From the NCBI GenBank assembly GCA_020831825.1, contig JAFIFW010000005.1, forward strand, positions 343,120-407,119: a stretch of DNA of 64,000 bases. The letters are read 5' to 3'. Positions within the stretch are counted from its first letter, which is position 1, and each line of letters begins with the position of its first letter. Below are positions 9,469 through 19,051 of this stretch, piece by piece. Position numbers and translations under genes: made by a program. Origin of the DNA: Methylophaga sp. (GTDB taxonomy: Bacteria > Pseudomonadota > Gammaproteobacteria > Nitrosococcales > Methylophagaceae). Under the pieces are notes generated by a model. The model made no database searches and was not told the origin of the DNA. It worked only from the letters and a program-made list of their open reading frames with translations.

Positions 9469-9899
9469 CAGCTGACCTTCATCAATTCCCGGAGCTTGTT
9501 TCTGTTGGTGACAAGATCAGTCAAATGATATTGATCAAGCACTTCAAGAAAAGCAGTTTGAGCCTTGCCAAGTGCATGTCTGAGAACACAGGCGGGGGTA
9601 ATCGGGCAACTGGCAGGTTCAGAAAAACAGCTCAGCAGTTGCAGGTTTTCAGTTTTACCGATCACTGCTCGGATATTGATGTCGTGGCTTGGTTTAGCGA
9701 GTGACAGGCCGCCACCTCTACCACGCTGACTTTTCACATAACCCTGTTGGACCAACATTTGAGCAACTATGGCAAGATGATTGGCCGACATGTTGTAGCG
9801 TTCAGCAGCCTCATGAATCGTGGCCGTTTGTTCACCATCCTTGATTGCTAGGTATCCCAGCAGACGCAACGCATAGTCAGTGTGTGTGGATAGTTGCAT
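9468..9899 (-). CDS. nsrR: Rrf2-family repressor, NsrR-like
   Basis: Winged-helix Rrf2 transcription factor of 143 residues. It starts MQLSTHTDYALRLLGYLA, typical of NsrR. The recognition helix region reads RGRGGGLSLA. Three cysteines (SCFSEPASCPITPAC, about 92-106) match the NsrR iron-sulfur ligand loop, with six rather than four residues between the first two compared with the E. coli protein as I remember it. NsrR senses nitric oxide through its cluster. Here it is the first gene of a two-gene unit with 5-formyl-THF cyclo-ligase. It could instead be a relative sensing something else. No clear NsrR palindrome is visible upstream. Confidence 0.8.
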   Translation of the reverse strand: MQLSTHTDYALRLLGYLAIKDGEQTATIHEAAERYNMSANHLAIVAQMLVQQGYVKSQRGRGGGLSLAKPSHDINIRAVIGKTENLQLLSCFSEPASCPITPACVLRHALGKAQTAFLEVLDQYHLTDLVTNRNKLRELMKVS

Positions 9900-10159
9900 A
9901 AAGGTGACCTGTGAATTGTAAGGACATAGTATTCGCTTTTAATCAAAGCTGTAAATCGTGTTGATTTGCTTATCACTTTAACGGGTACAGTGTCTTGATG
10001 GTGGGGAGATGCTCAATAGCGTGTTAAGCTTGCCAGCAGAGATAACTGGCTGGAATTTTCAAAGGGTACGTATTTGCTTTACGAGCACTATGCACAGACC
10101 GCTTCTGAGGTCAGGAATTCTCATGATTACTGACAGTCGTCGAACTAGTGTTCTGCAAC

Positions 10160-11491
10160 CTAGCGACTGTAACGCTCTGGAAGTTCGACAATGACTTTCA
10201 AGCCGCCCATCGAAGAAGCATCAAACAGTAGCTCACCATCGTAACTGTCTACGATGTCATAGACAATCGCAAGCCCCAAACCACTGCCAGGTCGTGTTTC
10301 ATCCGCCCTGAAACCACGGCGGGTAATGGAATGAAGATGCTCTGCAGAGCATCCAGAGCCATCATCTTCAATAATGAACTGAACACCTTTGTCAGCAATA
10401 ATGGTTATTTTTACTTCTTGTTCACACCATTTGCAGGCGTTATCCAGAAGATTGCCCAGCATTTCCAGTAGATCTTCCCTATCACCATAGAACTTTGCCT
10501 CGCCGGCAATCTCGATGTGAAACTGAATCGATTTTTCCAGATAAAGTTGACGCAAAGTCTCCGTCAGCTCGGTCAATTCCTGGCGTAATGCGACTCGCTG
10601 CCCAGGTAGCGGTGCACCTAACAGTCGGGCACGCTTCAATTCACGTTCAATGATTTGTCCAATGGCAGTGCTGGCATTGTAGATTGTGTCTTGCAGTTCA
10701 CGATTGGCGCGAATTTCTGCACGGTCAGCAATTTGATTGATCAAGGTCAATCGGGTTTTCAGCGCATGTGCCAGATTGCCAAGTGCCTCACGGGAACGAC
10801 GATTTTTGCGGGTCAGACTGTGCAAAAGCTGATTCAGCTCGTTGATCATTGGCTGAATTTCATCAGGAGCATCGGTACTGATCTGGTCGATTTCGCCTCG
10901 TTCAAGCCGAGTCAAATCTGCCTTAACGCTGCCAAGCGGTTGCAAAGCATTACGCACCAACCACCATTGAATTAACAACAAAAGTAACAACCCTGCCGCA
11001 GACAATAATGAGAACTGGAGCTGAAACTGTGATAGTTGTGCTTGAAGAGCACTGGTATCTTCGGCGATGGCGATAGTCAATTGCTGACCTTGTTTGCGAA
11101 AGCCCATGGTTAGTGTCAGCAGTCTCTGTTCCTCCGGGCCAGTCGTGTAGTGGTTGATGCGCTCGCCTGGTCTCAGCAGATTCAGACTGAAATTGTGGTC
11201 CCACAGAGAACGTGACTGCTGGCATTGAAGATTTGCGCAAACAGTGTAGTAATGACCCGAAAAAGGCGTCATGTAAACGCTACTCATACGCCGCGGATCC
11301 AGTTTCATTTCACCATCGGCATCGATTTCGATGCTGGCCAGCAGACTTTCAGCCTCTCGTTGCATGCGGTCCAGCAGCTGATCTTCATTCATCTGACCAA
11401 CGAAGTAGCTGATCAGCGCCCATTGTATAAATAGTAAAACTGCAATGATGGCAGTCAGACCGAAAGACAGTCGATGCTTCAATGAAGTCAC
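10160..11491 (-). CDS. Sensor histidine kinase, PhoQ/QseC-like
   Basis: Inner-membrane kinase of 443 residues. TM1 is about 10-31, the periplasmic domain about 32-160 (two Cys at about 85 and 90 could form a disulfide), and TM2 about 163-180. A HAMP segment follows, then the phosphoacceptor His at about 242 (NLAHALKTRL) and the ATPase domain with DNACKW, EDDGSG and GSGLGLAIV. The AHALKT motif is the PhoQ-type variant of the H box. Its ATG overlaps the stop of the regulator gene by 4 bp, so the pair is coupled. The adjacent PepSY gene suggests an envelope or cation-related signal, but that is inference. Confidence 0.9.
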   Translation of the reverse strand: MTSLKHRLSFGLTAIIAVLLFIQWALISYFVGQMNEDQLLDRMQREAESLLASIEIDADGEMKLDPRRMSSVYMTPFSGHYYTVCANLQCQQSRSLWDHNFSLNLLRPGERINHYTTGPEEQRLLTLTMGFRKQGQQLTIAIAEDTSALQAQLSQFQLQFSLLSAAGLLLLLLIQWWLVRNALQPLGSVKADLTRLERGEIDQISTDAPDEIQPMINELNQLLHSLTRKNRRSREALGNLAHALKTRLTLINQIADRAEIRANRELQDTIYNASTAIGQIIERELKRARLLGAPLPGQRVALRQELTELTETLRQLYLEKSIQFHIEIAGEAKFYGDREDLLEMLGNLLDNACKWCEQEVKITIIADKGVQFIIEDDGSGCSAEHLHSITRRGFRADETRPGSGLGLAIVYDIVDSYDGELLFDASSMGGLKVIVELPERYSR

Positions 11492-12156
11492 TTTGATTCC
11501 TCGATGAAAACATAGCCCTGACCGCGGCGTGTCTGAATAAGCGCCGCGCCAATTTTATGGCGTAGCCGGTTGATATAGACTTCAATTACGTTGATGTCGC
11601 GATCAGCATCGTATTCATAGACATGCTCTGTCAGAGTTTGTTTGGAAACGATCTGTCCTGGATGCATCATTAGATAGCGTAACAGTTTGAACTCGGTTGC
11701 GGTGAGTTCCTCTTCGCTTTGATCTGGCAGAGTAACGCGTTGGGTATCTTCATTGAGTAACAGGCCACTGCATTGCAGTGGACCAGTATTGAGACCGACA
11801 GCACGTTTTAACACTGCATTGATTCTTGCCAGTAACTCTTCAATCTGAAAAGGTTTGGCGAGATAGTCATCGGCACCGGCTTTGAAGCCACTGACTTTTT
11901 CTTCCCAGCTGCTGCGTGCGGTCAGAATGACCACTGGCAGGCGGTTCCCCCTTCGACGCCAGTTTTTCAGGACTTCGATACCGGATCTTTCCGGCAGGCC
12001 CAAGTCCAGTACAGCAATATCATAGGGCTCAATATCGCCCAGCGCTTCGGCATCGATACCATCGGTGCTCAAATCAACGGCATATCCAGCTTCGGCAAGT
12101 GAAGCCAGCAAGGCAGGCCCAAGATGTGGATCATCCTCAACCAGCAGAATTCTCAT
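11488..12156 (-). CDS. OmpR/PhoB-type response regulator
   Basis: DNA-binding regulator of 222 residues paired with the kinase downstream. The receiver domain has EDD at 7-9, the phosphoacceptor Asp at 51 (VLDLGLP) and the Lys of AKPFQ. The C-terminal winged helix reads LTATEFKLLRYLM through VYINRLRHKIG and RGQGYVF. The pattern is closest to QseB/PmrA/PhoP-like regulators. It starts 2 bp after the PepSY gene stop, so pepSY, regulator and kinase form one operon. Confidence 0.92.
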   Translation of the reverse strand: MRILLVEDDPHLGPALLASLAEAGYAVDLSTDGIDAEALGDIEPYDIAVLDLGLPERSGIEVLKNWRRRGNRLPVVILTARSSWEEKVSGFKAGADDYLAKPFQIEELLARINAVLKRAVGLNTGPLQCSGLLLNEDTQRVTLPDQSEEELTATEFKLLRYLMMHPGQIVSKQTLTEHVYEYDADRDINVIEVYINRLRHKIGAALIQTRRGQGYVFIEESK

Positions 12157-12158
12157 AA

Positions 12159-12485
12159 TCAGTCATCCAGTTCGATTTTGAGGATTTCAGCGGTGGCGGC
12201 ATCCAGCTCAATTTCCCAAACCAGGCCGTCATCATCAAGAATTTCAACCTCGTAGATGTAACGGCCTTTCTCGAACTCCAGCTCGGTTTCAATGATGATG
12301 CCAGTTTTGACTTCGCGGACGACTTCGATGATGCGTTCCAGTGGCAGAATTTTACCCGAGAGGCGGAGTTCGCGGGCAGCACGGTGGTCGATATCGGCCA
12401 GTGCCAGGGTTCCAGGCATGGCCAGCATTAATCCTGTGCTGAGCAGAACAATGCTCAAAAAACGGCCATATTTTGATTTTGACAT
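12159..12485 (-). CDS. Exported PepSY-domain protein
   Basis: Small periplasmic protein of 108 residues. It has a basic start and hydrophobic signal helix (about 11-29) with a likely signal peptidase site after ALA. The mature part is one PepSY unit (about 35-105): a helix (LERIIEVVREV) and three acidic strands including YIYEVEILDDDG and VWEIELDAATAEIL. PepSY proteins next to PhoPQ/QseBC-like systems often act as modulators or targets of the pair. Here it is the first gene of the operon. A TATACT hexamer at 12529-12534 (minus strand) is a possible -10. Confidence 0.85.
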   Translation of the reverse strand: MSKSKYGRFLSIVLLSTGLMLAMPGTLALADIDHRAARELRLSGKILPLERIIEVVREVKTGIIIETELEFEKGRYIYEVEILDDDGLVWEIELDAATAEILKIELDD

Positions 12486-12570
12486 GAATGCCTCACGAAG
12501 CTTTGGTCAGGTCTTGACCACGCTATCAGTATACAAAGGCAAGCTTAACTGAAAATGAACTTTTTGCCGG

Positions 12571-14202
12571 TCAGGATTCCTGCTTGAAACGTTCGATCAT
12601 GTCTGCCAATTGATGAGATTGTCTGGACAACGCCAGTGCTGCGTCTTTGGCCTGACTGGCACCTGAGATGGCATGACCTGCTCGATCGCTAATGTGGACA
12701 ATGTTTCTGTTGATGTCTTCACTGACTGCGCTCTGCTCTTCAACAGCGGTTGCAATTTGCGTATTGAGATCATTGATGCCACTGATTTGTTCAGCGATAT
12801 GTTGCAGCGCTTCAATGGCGGCGGAGACATTCTGCTGGCTTTCGGTTGTGGTCTGCTGACTTTGCTCCATCACTCTGACGGCACTGGTGACCGCTTGATT
12901 GAGATTTTCTATCAGGTGCTGAATTTGCTCGGTTGACTGCTGGGTTTTGCTGGCAAGTGAGCGCACTTCATCAGCAACCACTGCAAAGCCTCGGCCATGT
13001 TCGCCTGCTCGTGCTGCCTCAATCGCGGCATTCAAAGCAAGTAAATTGGTTTGGTCGGCAATGTTTTTGATAACGTCGATGATTTGTTCGATATTTTTGG
13101 TGTCCTGATCCAGTTGTGACACTACATTGGCGACATTTTGAACGGCCTGATTCAATTCACCAAGACTGTCCACGGCTTTGGATGCGCTGTCCACACCACT
13201 CAATGATTGCTCATTGGCCTCACGTGCCTGAACCGCAGCATAGGCAGCATTATTGGCAACCTCCTGCACGCTGCTCGTCATTTCGGTCATTGCAGTGGCA
13301 ACCAAGTCACTTTCTGTGGCCTGTTCCTGGATGGCAACATTGATATCGGCAATGGATTTGGCGCTATCATCCGAATCCTGCTCGATTTCATAGGCCGTCT
13401 CACGCAACCTGCTAAGTATGGTTTTCAGTTTGGTCTCTTGCATGATGGCGGGTAGTTGTATCTGACCGATTTCATCGGATCTGCCTGTGTAGACCAGCGC
13501 CATCATCGGGTCATCTACAATTTGCCGTGCCTTGGTTACAGCCGAATTGAGCGGTTTGAAGGTCCAAGGACCGACAATGAAAAACACCAGCAGGCTCACG
13601 ACCAACCCTGCGAGACTGCTGATTATCAGTGAGGGAAGGCTGAGCAGGTTGATGATGAGACCACCTGCGATTGATGCCAGCAGAAATTGAAGTAACACAC
13701 GGTGTTTAAGGGCGAGGTGTTCCAGGAAGCTACCGGTTCTGGCAGATTTTCCGGCATTAATCCGATCGTAAAGTGTCTCGGCGCGTTTGACCTGTTCGCG
13801 GTCGGGTTTGAATCTGACAGACTCATAACCTGAGACCTGGCCGTTTTCATGAATCGGACTGACGTAGGCATCCACCCAGTAGTGGTCACCATTTTTACAG
13901 CGGTTTTTGACGATGCCCATCCAGTGCTTTTTGGCCTGAACTTGCCGCCACAACTCGGCAAAAGCTGCCGGTGGCATATCCGGATGTCGGATGACGTTAT
14001 GATTTTTGTGGAGCAGTTCTTCTTTAGAAAAACCACTGATATCAAGGAAGGATTTGTTAAAGCTGGTGATAGCTCCCTTAATATTGGTTGTGGAAATGAT
14101 TTCCTCTCCCTCTGGGAAAGGCAATTCCTTATTGGTGATGGGCAAGTTCTTTTTAATGTTTTTTACTCCGCTATCGTATATACAACGCAAGCTTTGTGCC
14201 AT
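12571..14202 (-). CDS. Aer-like PAS chemoreceptor (methyl-accepting chemotaxis protein)
   Basis: Cytoplasm-facing energy or redox chemoreceptor. An N-terminal PAS domain ([14 protein letters not shown] onward, with HPDMPPAAF as in Aer) is followed by two closely spaced membrane helices without a periplasmic domain. A short linker and the coiled-coil signalling domain follow, with the conserved hairpin tip [19 protein letters not shown]. The usual N-terminus of this family (M-K-K-N-L-P) falls at 14157, where the codon is ATT with GGAG 8 bases before it. The nearest canonical ATG is at 14202 and lacks a good ribosome-binding site. The true start is therefore doubtful. The gene stands alone. Confidence 0.88.
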   Translation of the reverse strand: MAQSLRCIYDSGVKNIKKNLPITNKELPFPEGEEIISTTNIKGAITSFNKSFLDISGFSKEELLHKNHNVIRHPDMPPAAFAELWRQVQAKKHWMGIVKNRCKNGDHYWVDAYVSPIHENGQVSGYESVRFKPDREQVKRAETLYDRINAGKSARTGSFLEHLALKHRVLLQFLLASIAGGLIINLLSLPSLIISSLAGLVVSLLVFFIVGPWTFKPLNSAVTKARQIVDDPMMALVYTGRSDEIGQIQLPAIMQETKLKTILSRLRETAYEIEQDSDDSAKSIADINVAIQEQATESDLVATAMTEMTSSVQEVANNAAYAAVQAREANEQSLSGVDSASKAVDSLGELNQAVQNVANVVSQLDQDTKNIEQIIDVIKNIADQTNLLALNAAIEAARAGEHGRGFAVVADEVRSLASKTQQSTEQIQHLIENLNQAVTSAVRVMEQSQQTTTESQQNVSAAIEALQHIAEQISGINDLNTQIATAVEEQSAVSEDINRNIVHISDRAGHAISGASQAKDAALALSRQSHQLADMIERFKQES

Positions 14203-14424
14203 GCATGAATTTGCTGTATGTGGCTGAGATTGCCTCAGACGACTAACCAAATCTTATGTTATTTTGAGAGCAGTATCATCGAAGTTATAATCACACGTAA
14301 GCGACAACAAAACTTTGAGTGTATAAATAACTCTTCAAATCAATGTTTTACCTGACCATAATAAATATTTTTTGGCTTAAGGTTTGTTTGAAAAACGGAG
14401 TTTCAACGAACAAGAGAGGTTGAC

Positions 14425-15615
14425 ATGATCAAGCAGCTTGATAGGCAGCATCGTCAACAGCATCTGACCGAGGAAGTGCCGAGCCAGAGCCAGACCTATG
14501 CACCGCCCGCAGTGCTGGCAGAACTGGCAGAACTGGCCGGGGTCACTTTTAATGGCGACGCGCCGTGGGATATTCAGGTGTTTGATGAGCGCGTCTATCG
14601 CCGAACATTAACCCATGGTTCACTGGGTTTTGGCGAGAGTTATATGGATGGTCAGTGGGAGTGCATGGAACTCGACGCCTTGTTCTGCCGCTTGATGTCT
14701 GCGGACATTGAAAAAAAACTCACAGGCTGGGCCAGGCTTCGCCTGGTGGCTGAAATCATCCGACACAACTTCTGTAATTTGCAGGCCAGTCACCGTGCCA
14801 GCCAGGTCGGTGAAAAGCATTATGACATTGGCAATGATATTTTCGAGGCAATGCTGGACAGCACCATGAGCTACTCCTGCGGCTTCTGGCAACATGCCGA
14901 CTCACTTGAGCAGGCGCAGCTCAACAAACTGGACATGATCTGTCGCAAGCTGGAACTCAAACCGGCTGAAAAACTGTTGGAAATTGGCTGTGGCTGGGGA
15001 GGTCTGGCCCGATTTGCGGCGACGCATTATGGCGTTCAAGTACATGGCATTACTATTTCCAGAGAGCAACAGCGACTGGCTCGCGAACGATGCAAGGGTT
15101 TGCCAGTCACGATCGAGTTGATGGACTACCGGCAGCTGCAGGGACAATTTGACAAGCTGGTCTCGGTGGGCATGTTTGAACATGTAGGCCCTAAAAACTA
15201 TCCAGTCTATTTTGATGCCGCATTTCGGCTGCTCAAAGATGATGGTCTGTTTCTGTTGCATACCATCGGTATTGAGCAAACCTCTCATAATCTGGATCCA
15301 TGGATTGACCGATATATCTTTCCTAATGGCAAGCTGCCTTCCGCTGAACAATTAAGCCAGGCTCTGAATGGGCGGTTTATTTTACAGGATTGGCATAATT
15401 TTGGCGCCGATTATGACCCGACACTGATGGCCTGGTGGCAACGATTCGACCAGGCGTGGCCACAGCTAAAACATAAATACGACGAGCGTTTCTATAGGAT
15501 GTGGAAGTGTTATTTACACAGTTGCGCCGGTTTTTTCCGCTCCGGTCAGGGGCAACTTTGGCAGTTAGTATTGAGTAAGCGCGGACGACAACCAATCTAT
15601 CGATCTGTACGCTGA
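14425..15615 (+). CDS. cfa: Cyclopropane-fatty-acyl-phospholipid synthase
   Basis: SAM-dependent enzyme that adds a methylene bridge to cis double bonds of membrane lipids, giving acid and stress resistance. The SAM motif LEIGCGWGGLARFAA is intact (about residues 186-200). The CFA signatures are present: GEKHYDIGNDIF, SYSCGFW, GITIS.EQ, VSVGMFEHVG and the LHTIG segment. Length (396 aa) matches the family. An AGAGG sequence precedes the ATG. The gene stands alone with 174 bp upstream; no operator was recognised. Confidence 0.95.
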   Translation: MIKQLDRQHRQQHLTEEVPSQSQTYAPPAVLAELAELAGVTFNGDAPWDIQVFDERVYRRTLTHGSLGFGESYMDGQWECMELDALFCRLMSADIEKKLTGWARLRLVAEIIRHNFCNLQASHRASQVGEKHYDIGNDIFEAMLDSTMSYSCGFWQHADSLEQAQLNKLDMICRKLELKPAEKLLEIGCGWGGLARFAATHYGVQVHGITISREQQRLARERCKGLPVTIELMDYRQLQGQFDKLVSVGMFEHVGPKNYPVYFDAAFRLLKDDGLFLLHTIGIEQTSHNLDPWIDRYIFPNGKLPSAEQLSQALNGRFILQDWHNFGADYDPTLMAWWQRFDQAWPQLKHKYDERFYRMWKCYLHSCAGFFRSGQGQLWQLVLSKRGRQPIYRSVR

Positions 15616-15827
15616 GACTTGAGTGTAAATTAATTGGTATAGACGATTAGTTTTATGGAAATAACTTGTTTTACCTTTTTTCTGTAGTCGATTACCATAG
15701 TATCCAAAGCTTGAATCAATCAGGCAGCCGTTCAAAATCGCTGAGGTCAGTCTCAAAAACACTGACAGTCAACGAGCGAACTATAAAGGCCTGCGATTTG
15801 GAGTGAATTTTTATTCAGGAGGAAGCA

Positions 15828-16295
15828 ATGAGCAAAATTGATATTGGCATCAAAGAGAAAGACCGCAAGGCAATCGCTGAGGAATTAAAACGTTTGCTGG
15901 CAGACTCCTACACCCTGTATCTGCAAACGCATAACTTCCACTGGAATGTCACCGGGCCACAGTTCCGCGACTTGCATTTGATGTTTGAAGAGCACTACAC
16001 CGAGCTTGCTGTAGCGGTTGATGATATTGCAGAACGAATTCGTACCCTTGGCGTGGCGGCTCCCGGCACCTACAAGATGTTTGCACAGTTGAGCTCAATC
16101 AACGAAGTCGAAGGCGTGCCCTCTGCCAAAGAAATGGTTCAAATTCTTAATCTTGGCCATGAGCTGGTGGTCAAAACCTGTCGTGAAGCGCTCAAAGTGG
16201 CACAAGCGGGTGATGATGAATCTTCTGTGGCGTTGATTTCAGACAGAATGCGTATCCATGAGAAAACAGCATGGATGTTGAGGGCTATTCAGTAA
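15828..16295 (+). CDS. dps: Dps-family ferritin-like DNA-protection protein
   Basis: Cytosolic dodecameric ferritin of the Dps family that oxidises and stores iron with hydrogen peroxide. The ferroxidase signature is seen in [22 protein letters not shown] and the following [13 protein letters not shown]. The protein has 155 residues, normal for the family. A strong AGGAGG lies 6 bases before the ATG. The gene is monocistronic and ends at a strong bidirectional terminator. Confidence 0.92.
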   Translation: MSKIDIGIKEKDRKAIAEELKRLLADSYTLYLQTHNFHWNVTGPQFRDLHLMFEEHYTELAVAVDDIAERIRTLGVAAPGTYKMFAQLSSINEVEGVPSAKEMVQILNLGHELVVKTCREALKVAQAGDDESSVALISDRMRIHEKTAWMLRAIQ

Positions 16296-16315
16296 TACGA
16301 CTTTATCCATGATCC

Positions 16316-16344
16316 AAAAAGACCGCTGTTCAGGCGGTCTTTTT
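16316..16344. terminator. Bidirectional terminator between dps and cpxA
   Basis: A perfect 11-bp stem (AAAAAGACCGC with GCGGTCTTTTT) and a 7-base loop. The A-run and T-run flanks let it terminate both dps (plus) and the cpxRA operon (minus). Confidence 0.9.
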
Positions 16345-16347
16345 GTT

Positions 16348-17703
16348 TCAGACGGGCAAGCTGATGATGACTTCAAGGCCACCTTGAGCATGGTTGTGCG
16401 CCTCGATACTACCGTTCATGGCATGCACTGCCCGACGAGCAATTGTCAGACCAAGACCACTGCTTTGTTGAGCATATGATTGGCTTGCCCGATAAAAGGG
16501 GTCAAATATCTTGTCCAAAGCGGCTTCGGCAACCCCTGGGCCCTGATCAGTGACGCGAATCATCAGTTCCTCGGCGTCATGACGCAGCTCAATTTCGATC
16601 AGCGAGTTTTCAGGGCTGTATTTCATAGCATTACGCAGAATGTTCTCCACCGCCGAGAGAAACAGGTTGCGGCGAATCGTGGCCGTGATCTGCTCTGGCC
16701 GCTGCAGTTTAATTTGTTGTTGCTTGCGTTGAGCTTCAATGCGGGCGTCTTCGACAATTTCATCCACTAACTCTGCAATGTCTAGGGTTTCCAGTGCATG
16801 TGAATTATCAACACCGGTGTCGATTCTGGATAAATTCAGTAAATCACCAATCAAGACGTCAATACGTTGCGATTCTTTTTCTATTCGCTCCAGCACAGCT
16901 TTTTGTTGAGCCGGATTTTGTTCTGCCAGCCCAATAGCCGCCTGCATGCGCGCCAGAGGTGAGCGTAATTCATGCGAAACATCGTGCAGGAGTCGCCGTT
17001 GTGCGCCAATCAACTGACTGATTCTGTCAGCCATCTCGTCAAATTGATGTCCCAGCTCGGCCAGTTCATCGCGACGTTTGCCCATGGCAGAGCCAACACG
17101 GGTTTCCAGTTTTCCCGAAGCAAAACTCAAAAACGCTCTGCGCAAATGTCGTATCGGCTGGGTAAACCACCAGGCAAGCAGGGCGCTGAATATCAGGCCG
17201 GATATGCTCCAGGCGATAATCATCACGCTGAGTGTTGGTGGTGGACGCTTTCTTTGTTCCCAGCGTGGCATACCGGAAGGAATGTCTTCACTTTGCGCGA
17301 TAAATAAAAGATAACGCTCACCATCTTCCAGTTGCACCTGTCTGACTGGGCGGGGCCAGCCTTCTTGACTCAGGAAATTACGGGCGGTTTCGATAGCATG
17401 TTCATTCACCTCTCTATTCAGCAGTTCCTGACCGCTATCAGTAACCGCCATCAACGGTTGCTTTGCCACGGCCTGTTGATCAAGCAGAAACTGGCTAAGT
17501 GCATCACGTCCGCCATAGTCACCGATGCTCTCCGCAACAGAGATCAACGCGGAGGCATGACGGCTGATCTGGATTGGCGCGGATTGTTGTTGTTCTTGCA
17601 TTGCGTTGTGTCGTAACTGCACCCCTAATCCGATGCTTAGTCCAGCGACCAGCACTGCCAGCCAGAAGGCAAAAAAGAACTTCCAGAATAAACGACTCAT
17701 CAT
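16348..17703 (-). CDS. cpxA: Envelope-stress sensor kinase, CpxA-like
   Basis: Inner-membrane sensor kinase of 451 residues. TM1 is about 8-30, the periplasmic domain about 31-155, and TM2 about 158-180. A HAMP domain follows, then His at about 244 in DVSHELRSPLARMQ (the CpxA H-box form) and the ATPase domain with NILRNAMKYSP, DQGPGV and SSGLGLTIA. It overlaps the cpxR-like gene by 4 bp (ATGA). CpxA monitors misfolded envelope proteins. The assignment is supported by the CpxP/Spy gene and CpxR half-sites across the divergent region. Confidence 0.9.
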   Translation of the reverse strand: MMSRLFWKFFFAFWLAVLVAGLSIGLGVQLRHNAMQEQQQSAPIQISRHASALISVAESIGDYGGRDALSQFLLDQQAVAKQPLMAVTDSGQELLNREVNEHAIETARNFLSQEGWPRPVRQVQLEDGERYLLFIAQSEDIPSGMPRWEQRKRPPPTLSVMIIAWSISGLIFSALLAWWFTQPIRHLRRAFLSFASGKLETRVGSAMGKRRDELAELGHQFDEMADRISQLIGAQRRLLHDVSHELRSPLARMQAAIGLAEQNPAQQKAVLERIEKESQRIDVLIGDLLNLSRIDTGVDNSHALETLDIAELVDEIVEDARIEAQRKQQQIKLQRPEQITATIRRNLFLSAVENILRNAMKYSPENSLIEIELRHDAEELMIRVTDQGPGVAEAALDKIFDPFYRASQSYAQQSSGLGLTIARRAVHAMNGSIEAHNHAQGGLEVIISLPV

Positions 17704-18383
17704 TTAATCAACTGATAGCCTTGGCCGCGTATGGTTTGAATCCAGTCATGCCCATCTTCGCGTTGCCCCAGTTTGTGGCGAATGCTGCTGATATGCACAT
17801 CTATACTGCGGTCAAAACGCGCCAGTGGTCGACCCAGCGCTTTTTCGGACAAGGTATTTTTACTGACGACTTGTCCGGCCTGACGAGCCAGTGCCTCAAT
17901 CAGGTTAAATTCTGTACTGGTCAATTCGAGGGGTTGTTGATGCCAAAGGGTCTTTCTTTGTTGGGGCCAGAGCTGCAAGGGACCAATCTCAATGCAGTGG
18001 TCGCTGCCTTGTGAGTAGGTGGACTCCGTTCGTCGCAGTATTGCTTTGATGCGGGCAATCAACTCGCGTGGTGTGCAGGGCTTGGGGACGTAATCATCGG
18101 CGCCAGCCTCCAGCCCAAGAATGCGATCTACATCGTCACCTTTGGCGGTGAACATCAGCACTGGCACATTACTCTGCTGGCGTAACTGTTTCAGAATATC
18201 GTTGCCGCTCATATCAGGCAGCATGACATCCAAAATCACCATATCAAAGCGGCCATCCAGAGCGAGTTGCAGACCCTCCACACCAGTGTGGACGGTCACG
18301 ACAGTGAATTTTTCTCCTTCAAGATAGTCCTGAAACAGGCCGGCTAAAATTTCATCATCGTCAATTATCAGTATGTGTGCCAT
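17700..18383 (-). CDS. cpxR: Envelope-stress response regulator, CpxR-like
   Basis: OmpR-family regulator of 227 residues. The receiver has IDDDE at 7-11, Asp at 52 (ILDVMLPDMSG) and Lys in PKPC. The winged helix includes LTSTEFNLIEALARQAG, RSIDVHISSIRHKLG and RGQGYQLIK, close to CpxR. It is divergent from the cpxP/spy-like gene, with three TTTAC half-sites in between, so autoregulation and divergent control are likely. Confidence 0.9.
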   Translation of the reverse strand: MAHILIIDDDEILAGLFQDYLEGEKFTVVTVHTGVEGLQLALDGRFDMVILDVMLPDMSGNDILKQLRQQSNVPVLMFTAKGDDVDRILGLEAGADDYVPKPCTPRELIARIKAILRRTESTYSQGSDHCIEIGPLQLWPQQRKTLWHQQPLELTSTEFNLIEALARQAGQVVSKNTLSEKALGRPLARFDRSIDVHISSIRHKLGQREDGHDWIQTIRGQGYQLIK

Positions 18384-18455
18384 ATCGCTATCCCGGTATT
18401 GATGTCTGGATCATAATATATATGCCTGTCACTACGGCCACGCTTAGCTCGATGT

Positions 18456-18490
18456 TTTACTTGAATTTACAATCTAAAACAGTTGTTTAC
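18456..18490. promoter_or_regulatory. CpxR binding sites
   Basis: TTTACTTGAATTTAC at 18456-18470 is a perfect match, read in reverse complement, to the CpxR box GTAAA-N5-GTAAA. A third TTTAC lies at 18486-18490. The half-sites begin at 18456, 18466 and 18486, that is 10 and 20 bp apart, all on one DNA face. They lie between the divergent cpxR and cpxP/spy-like genes. Confidence 0.75.
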
Positions 18491-18571
18491 AGTTGCATGA
18501 TCGATACTTCAGTCAAGTCCGGTCAATCTACAAAGTCGGATCTGACCGTTGTCAACACTCAGGAGTATCCA

Positions 18572-19051
18572 ATGAAAAAATTTGCATTAATGTTGTCTCT
18601 TATCCCGGCGCTGAGCCTGGCTGCACCGGTAATGTCGGCGGATCACGGCGAACATAAAGAGCGTGAAGGAAAGTGTGCCGGTAAAGCGCGTCATCATCGT
18701 GCAGACATGATGCCACGTTATCTCAAATCGGTAGCTCTGACTCAGGAGCAAAACGAGCAGATCAGTCAGCTGATGCAACAACACCGTGAACAAACTCGTG
18801 AACAAATGCATGGCAAGCGTGGTGAGTGGCAGGCCTATCGTCAACTGAGCTTTGCCGACACGCTTGATCAGGCGCGTCTTGATGAGATGCTGGAAAACTC
18901 AGCTGCTTCGTTCAAAGCTCATGCAAAGCAGCGAGCTGAGTTGAATCATGCGATTTTTCAAACACTGACAGCAGAACAACAAACAGAGGTCATGCAAAGA
19001 ATGGCTGAGTATCGTGACGGCTCTGGCGAACGGAAAAAATACAAAAACTAG
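18572..19051 (+). CDS. Periplasmic CpxP/Spy-family protein
   Basis: Exported helical chaperone-like protein of 159 residues. The signal peptide (MKKFALMLSLIPALSLA) is followed by a His/Lys-rich mature start. Two LTxxQ-type motifs (ALTQEQNEQI and TLTAEQQTEV) define the CpxP/Spy family. AGGAG 6 bases upstream fixes the start. CpxP inhibits CpxA and Spy is a periplasmic chaperone; the position divergent from cpxRA favours a CpxP-like feedback role. The stop codon TAG lies in the first three bases of the inverted-repeat element that follows. Confidence 0.88.
   Translation: MKKFALMLSLIPALSLAAPVMSADHGEHKEREGKCAGKARHHRADMMPRYLKSVALTQEQNEQISQLMQQHREQTREQMHGKRGEWQAYRQLSFADTLDQARLDEMLENSAASFKAHAKQRAELNHAIFQTLTAEQQTEVMQRMAEYRDGSGERKKYKN

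Noticed and set aside
10009..10194. 61-codon plus-strand frame upstream of the NsrR-like gene
   Set aside because: Weak sequence, no ribosome-binding site, and it runs into the end of the convergent kinase gene.
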